Assembly (NCBI GenBank): GCA_943736015.1
Contig: OX031071.1
Coordinates: 14,232,119-14,296,118, forward strand
Source: Tridacna crocea
Lineage: Eukaryota; Mollusca; Bivalvia; Cardiida; Cardiidae
Direction: 5' to 3'
Length of the DNA: 64,000 nucleotides
Positions 51,150 through 61,571 of this stretch are shown piece after piece. Both the position numbers and the translations under genes were made by a program. The notes below the pieces were generated by a model. That model saw nothing but the letters and a program-made list of their open reading frames with translations, had not been told where the DNA came from and did not search any database. Every line of letters starts with the position of its first letter. Positions within the stretch are counted from its first letter, which is position 1.

Positions 51150-52200
51150 TCTTCAGTTAAACATGCGAAGAAAAATAAAAGAAAATTAAGTGCACATTTA
51201 TGCACATCTTGACTTCAGATTGAAAATACCTATGAAGTTTGACTGTAATTCGTCCAGTAGTTATTGAGATACAGAACCGGCAAAAAAAATCATGAATGGA
51301 CCAAAACTCACTGGGAAATAATTTAACGATAACAAAATTATTATATCCAAATTTTTGCTTCATACTAAAACTTCCCTTGAAGTTTTATTGAAATCCATCA
51401 AGTAGATACTGAAATATAGTAGGGACAAAAATAATCAAGGAAAGGTCATAACTGCTTTGAAAATCATTCAACCATTACAAGTTATAATGTGCACATTAGA
51501 TAATTGAGGTATAGAGTGGCCAAAAATAATCAAGGAAGGGCCATAAATGCTTTGCAAATCATTCAACCATAACAAATTATAATATGCATATTTAGATATT
51601 GAGATATAGAGTAGGCCAAAAAAAATCAAGGAAGGGCAATAACTGCTTTGAAAATCAGACAAGCATAACAAATTATAATTATATATCTTCACTTCATCAT
51701 GAAATTTCCCATGAAGTTTGACTGAAATCTGTCCAGTAGATGCTGAGAAATAGACCGGACAATTGAAATCTGTCGAATAATTATTGAACAGAAAGGACCA
51801 TGAATCCTTTTGAAATTATTCAACTGTAACAAAATTATAATATGCAAATTTTCACTTCATAATAAAACTTCCCATCAAGTTTGACTGAAATCTCTCCCGT
51901 AGTTATTGAGAAATAGAGCGGACAAAAAAAATCGTGAAAGGGCGATAACTCATTCGCAAGTCATTCTACTGTAACCAAATTAAAATATGCACATCTTGAC
52001 TTCATAATGAAACTTCCCATGAAGTTTGACTAAAATATCCGATAGATACTGAGAAATAGAGCGGACAAATATAATCGAGAAAGAGCCATGACTCCTTTAA
52101 AAAATATTCAACCGTAACCAAATTATAAAATGCACATCTCCACTTCTATTCATAATGAAACTTCCTATGAAGTTTGACTAAAATCTGTCCTGTTAGTTCT
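51150..52200. repeat. Roughly 155 bp tandem array, Pearl-like core type
   Basis: Six or seven units with AACTTCCCATGAAGTTTGACT, GAAATCTGTCCAGTAG, TTGAGAAATAGAGCGGAC, AATAATCAAGGAAGGGCC, AACAAATTATAATATGC. The CATGAAGTTTGAC mark lies near 51230, 51710, 52020 and 52160, with variants between. Internal deletions shorten some units. No GACG tract or 3' hairpin was found next to it. Confidence 0.78.
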
Positions 52201-52645
52201 TTCGCAATTTGCAGGCCATGTAGAAAATGGATTTCAGTTTCCTTTAACCTATCCATTTAAAAAAAAATAAGGAAACAAAACATCTAAATAAAGTGCTTCT
52301 GGCACATTTTTTCATCTTATATTTTTTTAGCTATTTAGGATCAGAGTGCCAAAGTTCTGACACACGTCCATGAAATTAAAACAATCAAACCAATAAAATA
52401 AAAACAAACACTATTTTCCTTAATACTCTTGGTAATTTTGTACTTTTATTTAATGCAAAGTAAACCTAATGTCTCAACAAAATGGTATTGCAGTCTTTCG
52501 TAATTGTTCTGGATCAATTACGGGTTAGTGGAATAAAAAGCTTGCCTCGTCATGATGCTTACTCGTACGTATATCTGGGACCATTAAAAAATAATTCGCA
52601 AAAAAAAATACAAAAGATTAACTGATTTAGTACAAAAAGTGAATT
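52201..52645. other. Unannotated stretch
   Basis: Nothing recognised. Confidence 0.4.
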
Positions 52646-52647
52646 AT

Positions 52648-52648
<1 letters not shown>

Positions 52649-52694
<46 letters not shown>
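52649..52694 (+). repeat. GTT trinucleotide microsatellite
   Basis: Fifteen GTT units. A minus-strand frame reads poly-threonine here and is an artefact. Confidence 0.95.
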
Positions 52695-52695
<1 letters not shown>

Positions 52696-52743
52696 TAAAT
52701 GCAAATGCAACAGATCCTTGCTCTGAAAAGGGGGCCTGATGAA

Positions 52744-52815
52744 ACTGCGAAACGTACCGACCCAGATCAGCCTGCACAGTCCGCGCGCATGCTGACCCGG
52801 GCCGAAACTTTTCGG
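52744..52815. repeat. Family J hairpin element, copy 3
   Basis: CGAAACGTACCGACCCAGATC, CAGCCTGCACAGTCCGCGCG and TGCTGACCCGGGCCGAAACTT. The arms are mismatched but the order is that of J. Confidence 0.7.
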
Positions 52816-52840
52816 TCATTTTTTGTATGCCCAAGTAGTG

Positions 52841-53022
52841 CTCCAGATAGAGGGAGTGATTTTTATTTTAAAATTGAAAACATTATTCATTCTCCTGGAA
52901 ACCCTATGTTATGGGTACTCATTAGAATCGTCTCGTTGAGACGATTCTAATGAGTACCCACAACATAGGGTTTGAAAGAGAAATGTTGGATTTAGAATAC
53001 CATCACTCCCTCTCATCTGGAG
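52841..53022. repeat. 182 bp hairpin MITE
   Basis: CTCCAGATAGAGGGAGTGAT and ATCACTCCCTCTCATCTGGAG outer ends; inner arms AACCCTATGTT and GGTACTCATTAGAATCGTC with exact complements around a GTT loop (52935-52937). Between outer and inner arms the sequence is unpaired. Confidence 0.88.
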
Positions 53023-53604
53023 GTCTACGCAAGGACCGGGGTATGTTATGATTAATTTGGCTGTTGTCTCTTTTCTCTTCTTTTTCCAAATGTTCATTAT
53101 ACTTTTCTCGTAATTGATAATATACCGCGCATATTCATGTTCTGCCTTTGCATAAGGCAATAAAACACAATGTTTTTCGCCAAATAAAGGATTTGACTTT
53201 ACTTGACTTGTCAAGCCCACGTGTTTGCAGAGCTTGGTTCATATCTCTATAGATTGCTCTTGTCATTAGTCATCAATTTGTGTCACAGCTTTCGCTCAAA
53301 CTTCAGAAAAGAATACAAGTATTGAATGATACGTCAATAACGCTAGAGGCAAATCAAATGTTATCAGCCAGTTATCTACATTCATTGCTCCAACTTCTAT
53401 GATGCCTTAATTGACTGCTTTGTTGCTTTACGTTTGGTGCATCCTTGGGAGCGTTCACCTCTATGGGCGATGACAAGGGCTTTTGGAGACACCATAGATC
53501 AAAATCAGCCACCACAACCTTAGAAAGAGCTTTGTTCTTTTATTGCTTGTACAGGCAAAATAGTAGCAAATTTTAGAACACTTGAAGTGTTGAAATATAT
53601 TTAA
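53023..53604. other. Unannotated stretch
   Basis: Nothing recognised. Confidence 0.4.
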
Positions 53605-53735
53605 GAAATATTCTTCTTCCTATCGTGGTTTATCGTTCAGTAAACCACAGTAACTGTTGTGAGTAATGAGACACAATAAATAGTCCACGAGGGCGATAGC
53701 CTAGAGAATTTATCTTTCCTTAATGACGGACCAAT
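53605..53735 (-). repeat. Family R fragment
   Basis: TCTTCTTCCTATCGTGGTTTA, TCGTTCAGTAAACC, TGAGACACAATAAATAG and CCACGAGGGCGATAGCC match the complement of the middle and right part of 34096-34333. Confidence 0.75.
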
Positions 53736-54165
53736 TAGTTACTTGGGTTATGCATTTTGTTTAACCTTGGATCTTGAGACTATTATACGCAAGTGTCAAA
53801 AAATAGGCGATACACTTACTATGTAACTGAATGTATTTAGGAAATTCCCAAGGCTCTTAACCTAGACATCCTTTGAAGAGCAATAGAATCATTTTTTCAA
53901 TCGAAATGAAGTGTTATTTCTGTATAAATAGATGCAAATGTGTTTCTGTAGCATTGCGTCGGTGTGATGTCCTGGTTTCTTACCCCTGTAACGTTACCAT
54001 CGGGAACTATTTTTTTCCGCTGGTTTGTTGATCTAGTCTTTTGGCTCTGTACGTCCTGTGAAAATTACAGTCGCCTTACATTTCTTCGGCGTAAAAAAAG
54101 TTCTTTCACTGTTCGTAAAATATATGACAATACTGCAGTAAAAACGCTTGACTTCCAATTGGCCT
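53736..54165. other. Unannotated stretch
   Basis: Nothing recognised. A 197-codon frame (53964-54557), the longest in the window, starts here and runs straight through the B hairpin below. Confidence 0.4.
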
Positions 54166-54167
54166 TT

Positions 54168-54262
54168 TGCGGACAGGGTCTTTTGCGGAGGGTAGAGATC
54201 AAGATCAGACTGCACAAAACGTGCAGTCTGATCTTGGATCTGTACCGTCCGTTTGTTAAGTT
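54168..54262. repeat. Family B hairpin, partial copy
   Basis: GGTAGAGATCAAGATCAG, ACTGCACAAAACGTGCAGTC and TGATCTTGGATCTGTACCGTCC. The hairpin is perfect but the CCCTT termini are absent. Confidence 0.85.
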
Positions 54263-54666
54263 TAGCCTGAAAAAAAAAATGCTGACTTTTGGTGTATTTT
54301 ACGTTTCGCCATCGAAAGAAAAGATGACACTGAAAGAGTTGCAATCATTGACATACAACTTAAGCCCCACCCAACAAACTAATCAAATGTTTGATATACT
54401 GTGCGCGTTTTTCCATTCCATCACCAATTTCTTGTCTGTTCTTTTTGAAGATGACACTTTTTTTTTAACATTCACCCAGAGAAACTTTATGCTTAAAAAA
54501 CATTATGAACGCAAATTTACAATCCAACTATACATGTTACTAACGTTTGATTCATGAAAACATGTGGCAAAATTAAAAATTGCTCGTACGGGTTATTGTT
54601 TTTTTTTTTTGCAACAATGTTCTTACAAATTGCCTTCTAAATGGAAACAGTCAACTGCAGATCGCA
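54263..54666. other. Unannotated stretch
   Basis: Nothing recognised. Confidence 0.4.
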
Positions 54667-54670
54667 ATAT

Positions 54671-54746
54671 TGCCGGTTTACTTCAAAAACCTTGTAACTA
54701 CAGCTTGAAACAATCTGTATTTACGAGCTTTTGGAGTAAACCGACG
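54671..54746. mobile_element. Family C hairpin with ATAT flanks
   Basis: TGCCGGTTTACTTC to AGTAAACCGACG, 76 bp, several arm mismatches. ATAT at 54667-54670 and 54747-54750 supports a 4 bp AT-rich duplication, as at 28381. Confidence 0.85.
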
Positions 54747-54750
54747 ATAT

Positions 54751-54955
54751 GACCATGACATTGTACTGATTTTTTTTTTCAAAAGAATTTTAGTTCTACC
54801 TGCTTCAGCTATCGTTGATACCATGTCATCCCAAATTTGTGGATCTCCTGGGCTAAATTTAGTTACTTAAAGATGACTGATAATGTATTTTTATCCCTTG
54901 ACACTTCCAGAAGGACATGGCAAAATTAGATTCACAATAGTAATATCGTCCATCG
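54751..54955. other. Unannotated short stretch
   Basis: Nothing recognised. Confidence 0.4.
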
Positions 54956-54957
54956 CT

Positions 54958-55050
54958 GGCGGAGACTTGGAAACTCGTTCACGACTTCAGTTCGGGACCA
55001 CAGCCGTGAACAAGTTTCCATATCCCCTGCTTCCTAACCGTGCAATTAAT
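54958..55050 (+). repeat. Family E fragment (terminal hairpin only)
   Basis: GGAGACTTGGAAACTCGTTC, CACAGCCGTGAACAAG and TTTCCATATCCCCTGC. Only the inverted-repeat part of family E remains. Confidence 0.75.
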
Positions 55051-55558
55051 AAAGTATTCTTTGTCTATTAATCAAGAATTTTCTAGACTTCCAAGTCAGG
55101 CATATAAAATATTGAGTAACTGTATAAATCTAGACCAAAATTATATCTAGACTACAGAATGTAAATCAGAATGCTTGGCAAATACGGACCTTGATGTTTT
55201 ATATGAGCGTAGTTCGTGTCTTGTTCCATTTCTCTTCGCATAGTTCAACATTTTTTTTTCCTTGTGTTCCTAAATGTACATCCAGTCTAACAGGACATAT
55301 TTCAGCAAGTAGATTTATTTCCATATCTGATGATGTTTTCCATTTACAATACTGATTTCTTCCACCAACAACCAGCCCTTGAGACCAATAATTCCTTCCT
55401 CTTATTTCATTCAGTTGTGCATGTTCATTTTTTTAATCCCGCTTTTATCTGGCTGTATTTCTTTCTCCCTTTTTCTTCCCTTTCCCACCCTAATCTTTCA
55501 TTCTCGTTCTACATCTTTTTCTCCGTATGAATTTCTCCCTACTCTTCTTCGTATATTC
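55051..55558. other. Unannotated, pyrimidine-rich toward its end
   Basis: 55430-55560 is strongly C/T rich (TTTCTCCC-type). No gene recognised. Confidence 0.4.
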
Positions 55559-55559
55559 C

Positions 55560-55860
55560 CTCTACGAAATGGAGAAAATAGCCATTATCAATACGTTTGA
55601 GGAGAAACCAGACTTGTTTTAGCTCCAGATTTCTCTAAAATGCTAGAAATTCCAAACACTTTTAACCGCTTAGAATTGCTTTAAATGTCTGTCTAAAGAA
55701 TATCTAACGGGAGGTAATAAAAATCTCCCTTTGAATGGAGGATATAGTGACTTTAAAATTGAAAATGATATTTTAATGAATGCAAAACCTCCAAAAGTGG
55801 CTCGATAAAGAGGCTACAATAGTGATGATTTTAACGATATCATATTTTCCATATTTTCCA
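55560..55860. repeat. Family D fragment followed by family F fragment
   Basis: 55565-55645 has GGAGAAAATAGCC, TTTGAGGAGAAACCAG and ATTTCTCTAAAATGC of family D (minus orientation). 55690-55830 has GGGAGGTAATAAAAATCTCCC and AAAAGTGGCTCG of family F. Confidence 0.65.
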
Positions 55861-55867
55861 AAGTTAA

Positions 55868-56079
55868 CTTACAGTGGAAATCGATCCCTGGTTTTACAAC
55901 CCTGAGCTAGAAGCATTTAGAAAACGCTGGTAACCAGCATTTTCTCCTTTTCCCACAATGTTTTCTACCCTACTGGAAACAAATTTCAGTTCTTGAGTTA
56001 CGTTTACTTTGTCGTCTGCAAGTGGTTTCAATTTTGACCAGTCTAAAATTTTGTCGTTTAGTGTGAAGAGTGTGAAGAG
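55868..56079. repeat. Family A MITE with end duplication
   Basis: TTAA at 55864-55867 and 56080-56083. Left end eroded, core AAAACGCTGGTAACCAGC, right end with GTGTGAAGA repeated twice before GTTAA. Confidence 0.78.
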
Positions 56080-56083
56080 TTAA

Positions 56084-56166
56084 GTCCCTTTTTTACAGAC
56101 TATAACCAAAAAAAAAACCAACAGATTCTGTTGCGTTTTTTTCTTCATACATATTTATATAAAGCA
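56084..56166. other. Unannotated short stretch
   Basis: Nothing recognised. Confidence 0.4.
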
Positions 56167-56613
56167 CGGCGGGGAATCACGTGACACAACAACAACAACA
56201 ATGACCGATATTTGAAAAAAAGACCCGACTTCAGGTAAGAAAATCTTCAATAATTCCGTTAATACATGACCGATTGGAATTTGGTTTAAAGCAGAGAAGG
56301 CGGAAGGACTCCAGGGATTTGCTTGACGTGTTAGATTTTTTAAACAACACCTGATAAAAAAGTTATTGACGAGCAAACAAATGTTTTACCCTGGATAATT
56401 TGTTTGCTCGTCAATAACTTTTTTATGAGGTGTTGTTTAAAAAATCTAACACATCAAGCAAATCCCTGGAGTCCTTCCGCCTTCTCTGCTTCAAACCGAA
56501 TTCCAATCGGTCATGTATTAACGGAATTATTGAAGATTTTCTTACCTGAAGTCGGGTCTTTTTTTCAAATATCGGTCATTGTTGTTGTTGTTGTGTCACG
56601 TGATTCCCCGCCG
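56167..56613. repeat. Family H: 213 bp inverted arms, about 98 percent identical
   Basis: Left arm 56167-56379 and right arm 56401-56613 with a 21-base spacer. I count four mismatches. Ends CGGCGGGGAATCACGTGAC. Both arms hold an ACA/TGT repeat of five units. Matching frames on opposite strands are a result of the palindrome. Confidence 0.95.
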
Positions 56614-56616
56614 TAT

Positions 56617-57034
56617 AAAGGATATTTGTCTTTTTCGGTGAAAGATCGAAATTTATTCATCGAGTGGACACCACTCGTGAAAATATTACCGATGGTGTTC
56701 ATAAGATGAAATAAATTTCGATCTTTCACCGAAAAGAAAAATTTTCTATTTATTTCATGCTTTTAACCTTTTTTGGGAGGAGCTTTATCGAAATTCAGTA
56801 CAGTTCTTTTCCCTTCTTCCCCGTGGTGTACCCCTCCCGCATAGCAACGTTACGTCAAGCGCGAGAAATGTAAGGTATATGACGTCATATTTCCCATCTG
56901 GTTGTTAAGCACGCGCTATTTACCTAGGCAACAAGAACGTGAAAATCGGTATTTTCACTGGTGGTACCAGCGTAAGATCGAAAAATATTTTCACTTCTAT
57001 TTCTCGATATCCTACCGGAAAGCATGAAATAAAT
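56617..57034 (+). repeat. Family G repeat, second full copy
   Basis: TAAAGGATATTTGTC, the GGTGAAAGATCG inverted repeat (56636-56731), TTTTGGGAGGAGC, TGACGTCATATTTCCC, CTAGGCAACAAGAACGTG and TACCGGAAAGCATGAAATAAAT. Directly follows family H. Confidence 0.87.
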
Positions 57035-57255
57035 ACATACATATTTTAAAGAAACATAACAGTAATAATATTGGAAAAAGGGATGTCATGATATACATAA
57101 GATACCGACGGACAACCGTCGCATGCAACAACATTTCCGGTCGCTCAATTCAATAACAAGGACACAAATTTGAACGGATATTAAATCAAGCTGATTTTCT
57201 TACAGCTGATAAACGAAGCACTTGGAAACTACAGAATTCGGCTCTAAGACCTTAT
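57035..57255. other. Unannotated stretch
   Basis: Nothing recognised. Confidence 0.4.
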
Positions 57256-57256
57256 T

Positions 57257-57352
57257 TTTCTTTCTTTCTATTTTTGTTCACTTTCTTTCCTCTTTTTTTT
57301 CTTTCTTTCCTTCTTTCTTTCTTTCTTTCTTTCTTTCTTTTTCCTCTTTCGG
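57257..57352 (+). repeat. TTTC microsatellite
   Basis: Runs of TTTC with TTCC interruptions. Confidence 0.95.
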
Positions 57353-58008
57353 TTTCATAAAGGTAATGATTTAATTTGATATGTATTTCCGACGAAGTTT
57401 GTTAATGTTAAAAAGATTTTCAAAGAAATGACATTTTTCTAAACCATATTTAAGCGTCTTAACTACTTCCTGGTATCATCAAGCCTCTTTCTTAACCAAT
57501 CATCGACTACTTCAAGCTGACGTCACGAAACTGCAATCATTCGGAAGTCTCGGCATTCTTTGACAGGGACAATAACGTTAACGATGATTGATAGGCATGT
57601 TCGGAATATTTCGGTAGCTTTGGGATTAAATTAATTACTGAGTGAAGGACAAGATGAACTTAAGCCATTTATAGAAGCTACTCAACAATAAAAATGTTGA
57701 ACATAAAATACTTTCCTTGTCATTCATTTTGAAGCTTGGATATTTTTATATGTCTGGGGGAAAAAAATATTTTCCCTTTTTTCTGTATGAATTAATGGAA
57801 TATCTTTTCCTTTGCACAAATGTTCGCTGGTAATAACACTTCGCAATAAAAACCTTTCAAATCTAAATTCCCTTTCATTTATGGCCCAATTTCAAAAAGA
57901 AAGTATAACTAAGTCAAATCAAAATTTGAGCCATCTGAAAAGGGATTTGATGACTTTTGAAACAATCCTATCACTGGTATTTCATAAGTGCTTGCTTAAA
58001 GCTTTTCA
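57353..58008. other. Unannotated stretch
   Basis: Nothing recognised. A 139-codon frame (57812-58231) ends inside a family A remnant and is not supported. Confidence 0.4.
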
Positions 58009-58009
58009 A

Positions 58010-58230
58010 AACAAACAAACTTTTTATACTTCTAATATCGGAAAGCTCTCAGATGCGAAATTCGAAACAGGTAATATTATTAATAAGCTGTATTTGTACT
58101 GTATGGTAGAAATAGTCGTGGGAAAAAGGAGAAAATCTGGTTGTTTGCTTTTTCTCCTATTCCCACTATGTTTTTTCAAAAGTCTTCTTCCTAAGATTCG
58201 CTATGCCTCGAAATTGTGTGGGATATATTA
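58010..58230. repeat. Family A MITE, decayed
   Basis: GGTAGAAATAGTCGTGGG, AGGAGAAAATCTGGTTG, TTTTCTCCTATTCCC, ATTGTGTGGGATATATT. Core mismatched. Confidence 0.65.
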
Positions 58231-58325
58231 GACGTAGACGCAGGTCAGTAATTTCGTACTCATAAAATCTCGTGTCCATCAGTATAAAACAATTACTTCC
58301 TCGAGACAGTTTTTTGCCTAACTGG

Positions 58326-58548
58326 CAACTCTTACCAAACGACAAAATTTTGGACATGTCCAAATTGAAAGCATTTGCAGACAACAAAACAAATTTGAAT
58401 CAAAAATTGAAAATTGATTTGGAAAGGGTAGGAAACATTGTGGGAAAATGCAAAAATGCTGGTTACCAGCATTTTCTCCTTTTCTCACAATGTTTTCAAA
58501 GACTTTCTTTCTTAGGGTCGTCAAAAGTCGGGATTGTGTGGTAAAGAT
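58326..58548. repeat. Family A MITE, TTAA lost
   Basis: CTCTTACCAAACGACAAAA, GCATTTGCAGACAACAAAA, core AAAATGCTGGTTACCAGC, GGGATTGTGTGGTAAAGA. All blocks present; the flanks no longer read TTAA. Confidence 0.82.
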
Positions 58549-58639
58549 TTACAGCAATCAGCATCTTTTACTTTTTATCCATTTATTTATTAATTTCCCC
58601 GTCAGCAGACGATTAATTTTGGATTCGGCCAGACTAAGC

Positions 58640-58710
58640 CAGACCGATCCCAAGTAGTCTGTAGCTTGCTGGTTTTCAGAACGGGAGGTCGCTGGTTCGG
58701 TCCTCGGCTC
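58640..58710 (+). repeat. tRNA-derived SINE head
   Basis: TGTAGCTTGCTGG (A-box like), GAACGGGAGGTCGCTGG and GGTTCGGTCCTCGGC (B box with one change). Spacing is tRNA-like but no acceptor stem closes. Confidence 0.6.
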
Positions 58711-58915
58711 GGACAATTTCTTTCCGTTGATTGTTTATGTACAATGTGGCATGATTCAGGATTCATTCCAATGAACAATCTAATACACGTAGTTGGTTTT
58801 ACATATATCTTCATATGTTTTAAGGTTATCGTTGCTACAAAAATTCAAAGCCTTATTACAGCTACAGATCTAAAAAGTCTTACAACAGCTCTGACTTTCA
58901 TATTGGACATTATTC
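58711..58915. other. Unannotated stretch, possible SINE body
   Basis: Follows the tRNA-like head; its body is not recognised. Confidence 0.35.
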
Positions 58916-58918
58916 ATA

Positions 58919-59520
58919 GAGCTTCAGCTCAGAGCGACATGATTCAATACAGCCGTGAGCAAGTTTCCAAGTTCTCTGCCACCTGACCGTACGACTAATA
59001 TTACTATACCGCAAAGTAATTTCTCGTGATCTGATTGGTTAACATGCCGGAAACATATATATCATGTACCCTAGCAAAAACCACGTAAAGCTAGTTTCTC
59101 TTTAGAGTGCCCCGTAAACATCACTACATGTGCAACACAACATCCAAAATGGCGGCGTCGACCAGTCACCAGACTGCACATTTATGCACCAAACTGCACG
59201 TTTTAGTGACATCAGTTTCCAGTCACGTCAGTTTTCATTGAATTGGGACACTCAAAAGGGAATTTCAATTTGGTCAGCATACTCGATTCGTGAGATTATA
59301 AAACAGGAAAATTTCGCTTTACGCGCTTTGAAAGTGTATAACTTTGCAATATTATAAATTCGTTGAACGGCCAGGTGGCAGGGGACTTGGAAACTTGTTC
59401 ACGGCTCTGTCGAATCTTGTCGGCACCACGCCTTCGGCTCGGGGCAACATGATTCAGCACAGCCGTGAACAAGTTTCCAAGTGCCCTGTCACCTGACCGT
59501 ACAACTAATACTATTATAGA
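58919..59520 (-). repeat. Family E repeat, copy 3
   Basis: Reverse orientation: GAACAAG-type hairpin remnant, TTGCGGTATAG-type complement CCGCAAAGTAATTTCTCG, CATCCAAAATGGCGGCG (59141-59157), then the complete terminal hairpin at 59355-59510 with TTGGAAACTTGTTCACGG and its complement. Confidence 0.85.
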
Positions 59521-60173
59521 CTACTGCAAACAAATTTCTCATGATCTCATTGGATAATATACCCCGAACATATGTCATGTACACTGGCAAAACCAACAAA
59601 GAAGCAGTTTTCCCTTCGAGAGCCCCGTATACATGACTACTTTATCAATACAACATCCAAAATGGCGGCGTTGATCAAGATTAACATAAAGATTAGGTGC
59701 CAAGATGCACGTTTTAGCACGTATTACAGGTCTACGTTTCAGTGACGTCAATTCCCAGTGACGTCAATTTTCATTGAACTAGGGCAATGAGACGGGAAAT
59801 TCTACTTCGCGTATCAATTTCTAAACCAAAAATTAGGTAGAGAAGTGAAAACCATCCTCGGATACCCCGGGGTCTCCCTATTTGCTAGGCTACATCGACC
59901 CTGGGACAATTGACTAATAAAACTTTGAATCAGCCGCCGAAAATCGATACGAAACGTCATAGCGGTAGTCCACTCGCCCATCACAAAATGATGATGGAAC
60001 CAGTGAAAAGCCAGCATTCGGCCAGCGGTAAAGCGAGCGAAATTCAATTAATTGTCCCAGGAATCGATGCAGCGTATATAGCAAATAGGGAGACCCCGGG
60101 GTAGCCGAGGATGAGTGAAAACTTGTTCACGTCTGTGGTGAATTATGTCGCTCCGAGCCGAAGTGAATGATGA
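59521..60173 (-). repeat. Family E repeat, copy 4, interrupted
   Basis: Next unit in the same direction. CAAAATGGCGGCG near 59658, CAGTGACGTCAATT twice near 59735-59765. Its last part is split by the Mutator-like MITE, and ACTTGTTCACGTCTGTGG resumes at 60121. Confidence 0.85.
59853..60113. mobile_element. Mutator-like MITE, family 2, nested in family E
   Basis: Ends CATCCTCGGATACCCCGGG and CCCGGGGTAGCCGAGGATG, about 35 bp of nearly perfect inverted repeat, then a second paired block CCTGGGACAATT. Exact 9 bp duplication AGTGAAAAC at 59844-59852 and 60114-60122. Confidence 0.93.
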
Positions 60174-60588
60174 AGATTATTCGTGGTATCTTAAGTTATT
60201 TACCCCATATTAGAGAACATAGTAAGTTACATCCTAATAGTTTTTAACATTTTCTTCCCCTAATAAAATATCAATTTCTTCTCTACACTTTTTTTTTTCT
60301 TTTGTCGAAATCGGGCATTTCTATGCTTTAAACGTTCACTATCTCTGTGTATTTGAGAAATGATATCATTTTGGAACATTTTCCCCAGAGACCGTTTTAT
60401 TGAATTAATTGACCATCTTCGAACTACGCTATCTGGACCAAATTTTATTGCTTCATTTGACCGACCTAAACGATTGGATTTGTACAATACACATGTAGGA
60501 AAGCCATAAATTCAATGGAAAAGGAAACCCTCAATTTTGCCCAATTTGCATTCCATTACAACTCCCAAAGAAAACGAATGGATAGATT
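60174..60588. other. Unannotated stretch
   Basis: Nothing recognised. Confidence 0.4.
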
Positions 60589-60589
60589 T

Positions 60590-60775
60590 TGAAAAAAAAA
60601 AAGGTTGAAAAAGAAGTAATTGATTGTTACAAGCAATTGCTCCTTTTCCGACACTGTTTTCCTAATCATTTCATATGTAAATGTTCCTTCCTTCATATAT
60701 ATATATCAACTAAGTCCCTTGAAAAAAACATTTTATAGGCGTGTCCTTCGACAAGCGAGTGTATGAAGGGGTTAA
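60590..60775. repeat. Family A-like remnant with a different core
   Basis: AAGTAATTGATTGTTACAAGCAATTGCTCC forms an imperfect hairpin in the family A position, followed by CCGACACTGTTTTCC and GTATGAAGGGG then TTAA; written here only to show order. Low similarity. Confidence 0.45.
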
Positions 60776-61195
60776 ACAATCAGTACTGAGCGTATTGTGC
60801 TTAGGATACGTTATGCAGTCCTACAGAAATAAACAAAAAAAAGGTTTTCTTTACATTTTTTCGGCAATGATATCTCACCAAATTTTTGTCCTAGATAAGC
60901 TGTGAAACACAACTGAAAACATAGGCTTGTACTTCTGTAATCTTACACGTTTCTACTTTTGCCATTTTCGGCCATGATATCTATTACAATTCTTGAGCAA
61001 GGTAAAGTATCGAGCATCGTGCAGCCAGCTCTAGTTCAGAGTATACAATGAAAACTCTGAAAAGGTAATTTGGATCAGATTTTTAACTTTTCAAATTCTG
61101 CTTTTGACATTTTCCACCATTTAACAAATCATGCTCTTGGCACGACAAACGACAGGCTAGAATCCATTCTATAGAGCACAACATTACTGTATACA
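60776..61195. other. Unannotated, with a weak 98 bp repeat
   Basis: TTTTCGGCAATGATATCTC (60867) and TTTTCGGCCATGATATCTA (60966) suggest two diverged tandem units. No gene. Confidence 0.4.
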
Positions 61196-61199
61196 CAGT

Positions 61200-61378
61200 T
61201 CTTTTCGCCTATTACCCGTTAGTTACGTCATATTTCGTTCTGGTTGTGAAGCAAGCGCATTTTACCCAGGTAACTTGAGTGCAGAAACAGCTTTTTTCCG
61301 CCTTCAATTGAAGAGTTAGGAGGTGAAAAATCGCTATTTCTCGATCACTTACCGGCAAGCATGAAATAAAAATTATAC
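61200..61378 (+). repeat. Family G 3' fragment
   Basis: ACGTCATATTTCGTTCTGG, TGTGAAGCAAGCGC, CAGGTAACTTGAG, TATTTCTCGATCACTTACC and GGCAAGCATGAAATAAA. Confidence 0.72.
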
Positions 61379-61462
61379 ATCTGGTCGACCTCTCTCGACG
61401 GCTGAGGTCACAGTACAACTAGAAGAACCTTGGAAGACTTCTTTCAAATAAATATGATTAAA

Positions 61463-61545
61463 GCGGAAATCATAGATCCAAGGTCGGGCACCACATTTCT
61501 ATGCATTCTGACTTCTATCTATGCCGTCTGCCAAGCCCCTTCCCC
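61463..61545. repeat. Family B hairpin remnant
   Basis: ATAGATCCAAGGTCGGGC, ATTCTGACTTCTATCTATGCC and GTCTGCC align with the B core; pairing is mostly lost. Confidence 0.45.
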
Positions 61546-61571
61546 CGTTTTCACCTTCGGTGTTTAATTAA

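Noticed and set aside
53964..54557. Longest open frame (197 codons, plus strand)
   Set aside because: It runs through a perfect family B hairpin, has no domain I recognise, and its composition is that of surrounding AT-rich DNA.
57812..58231. 139-codon frame
   Set aside because: Ends in a family A remnant; lysine- and serine-rich with no recognisable motif.
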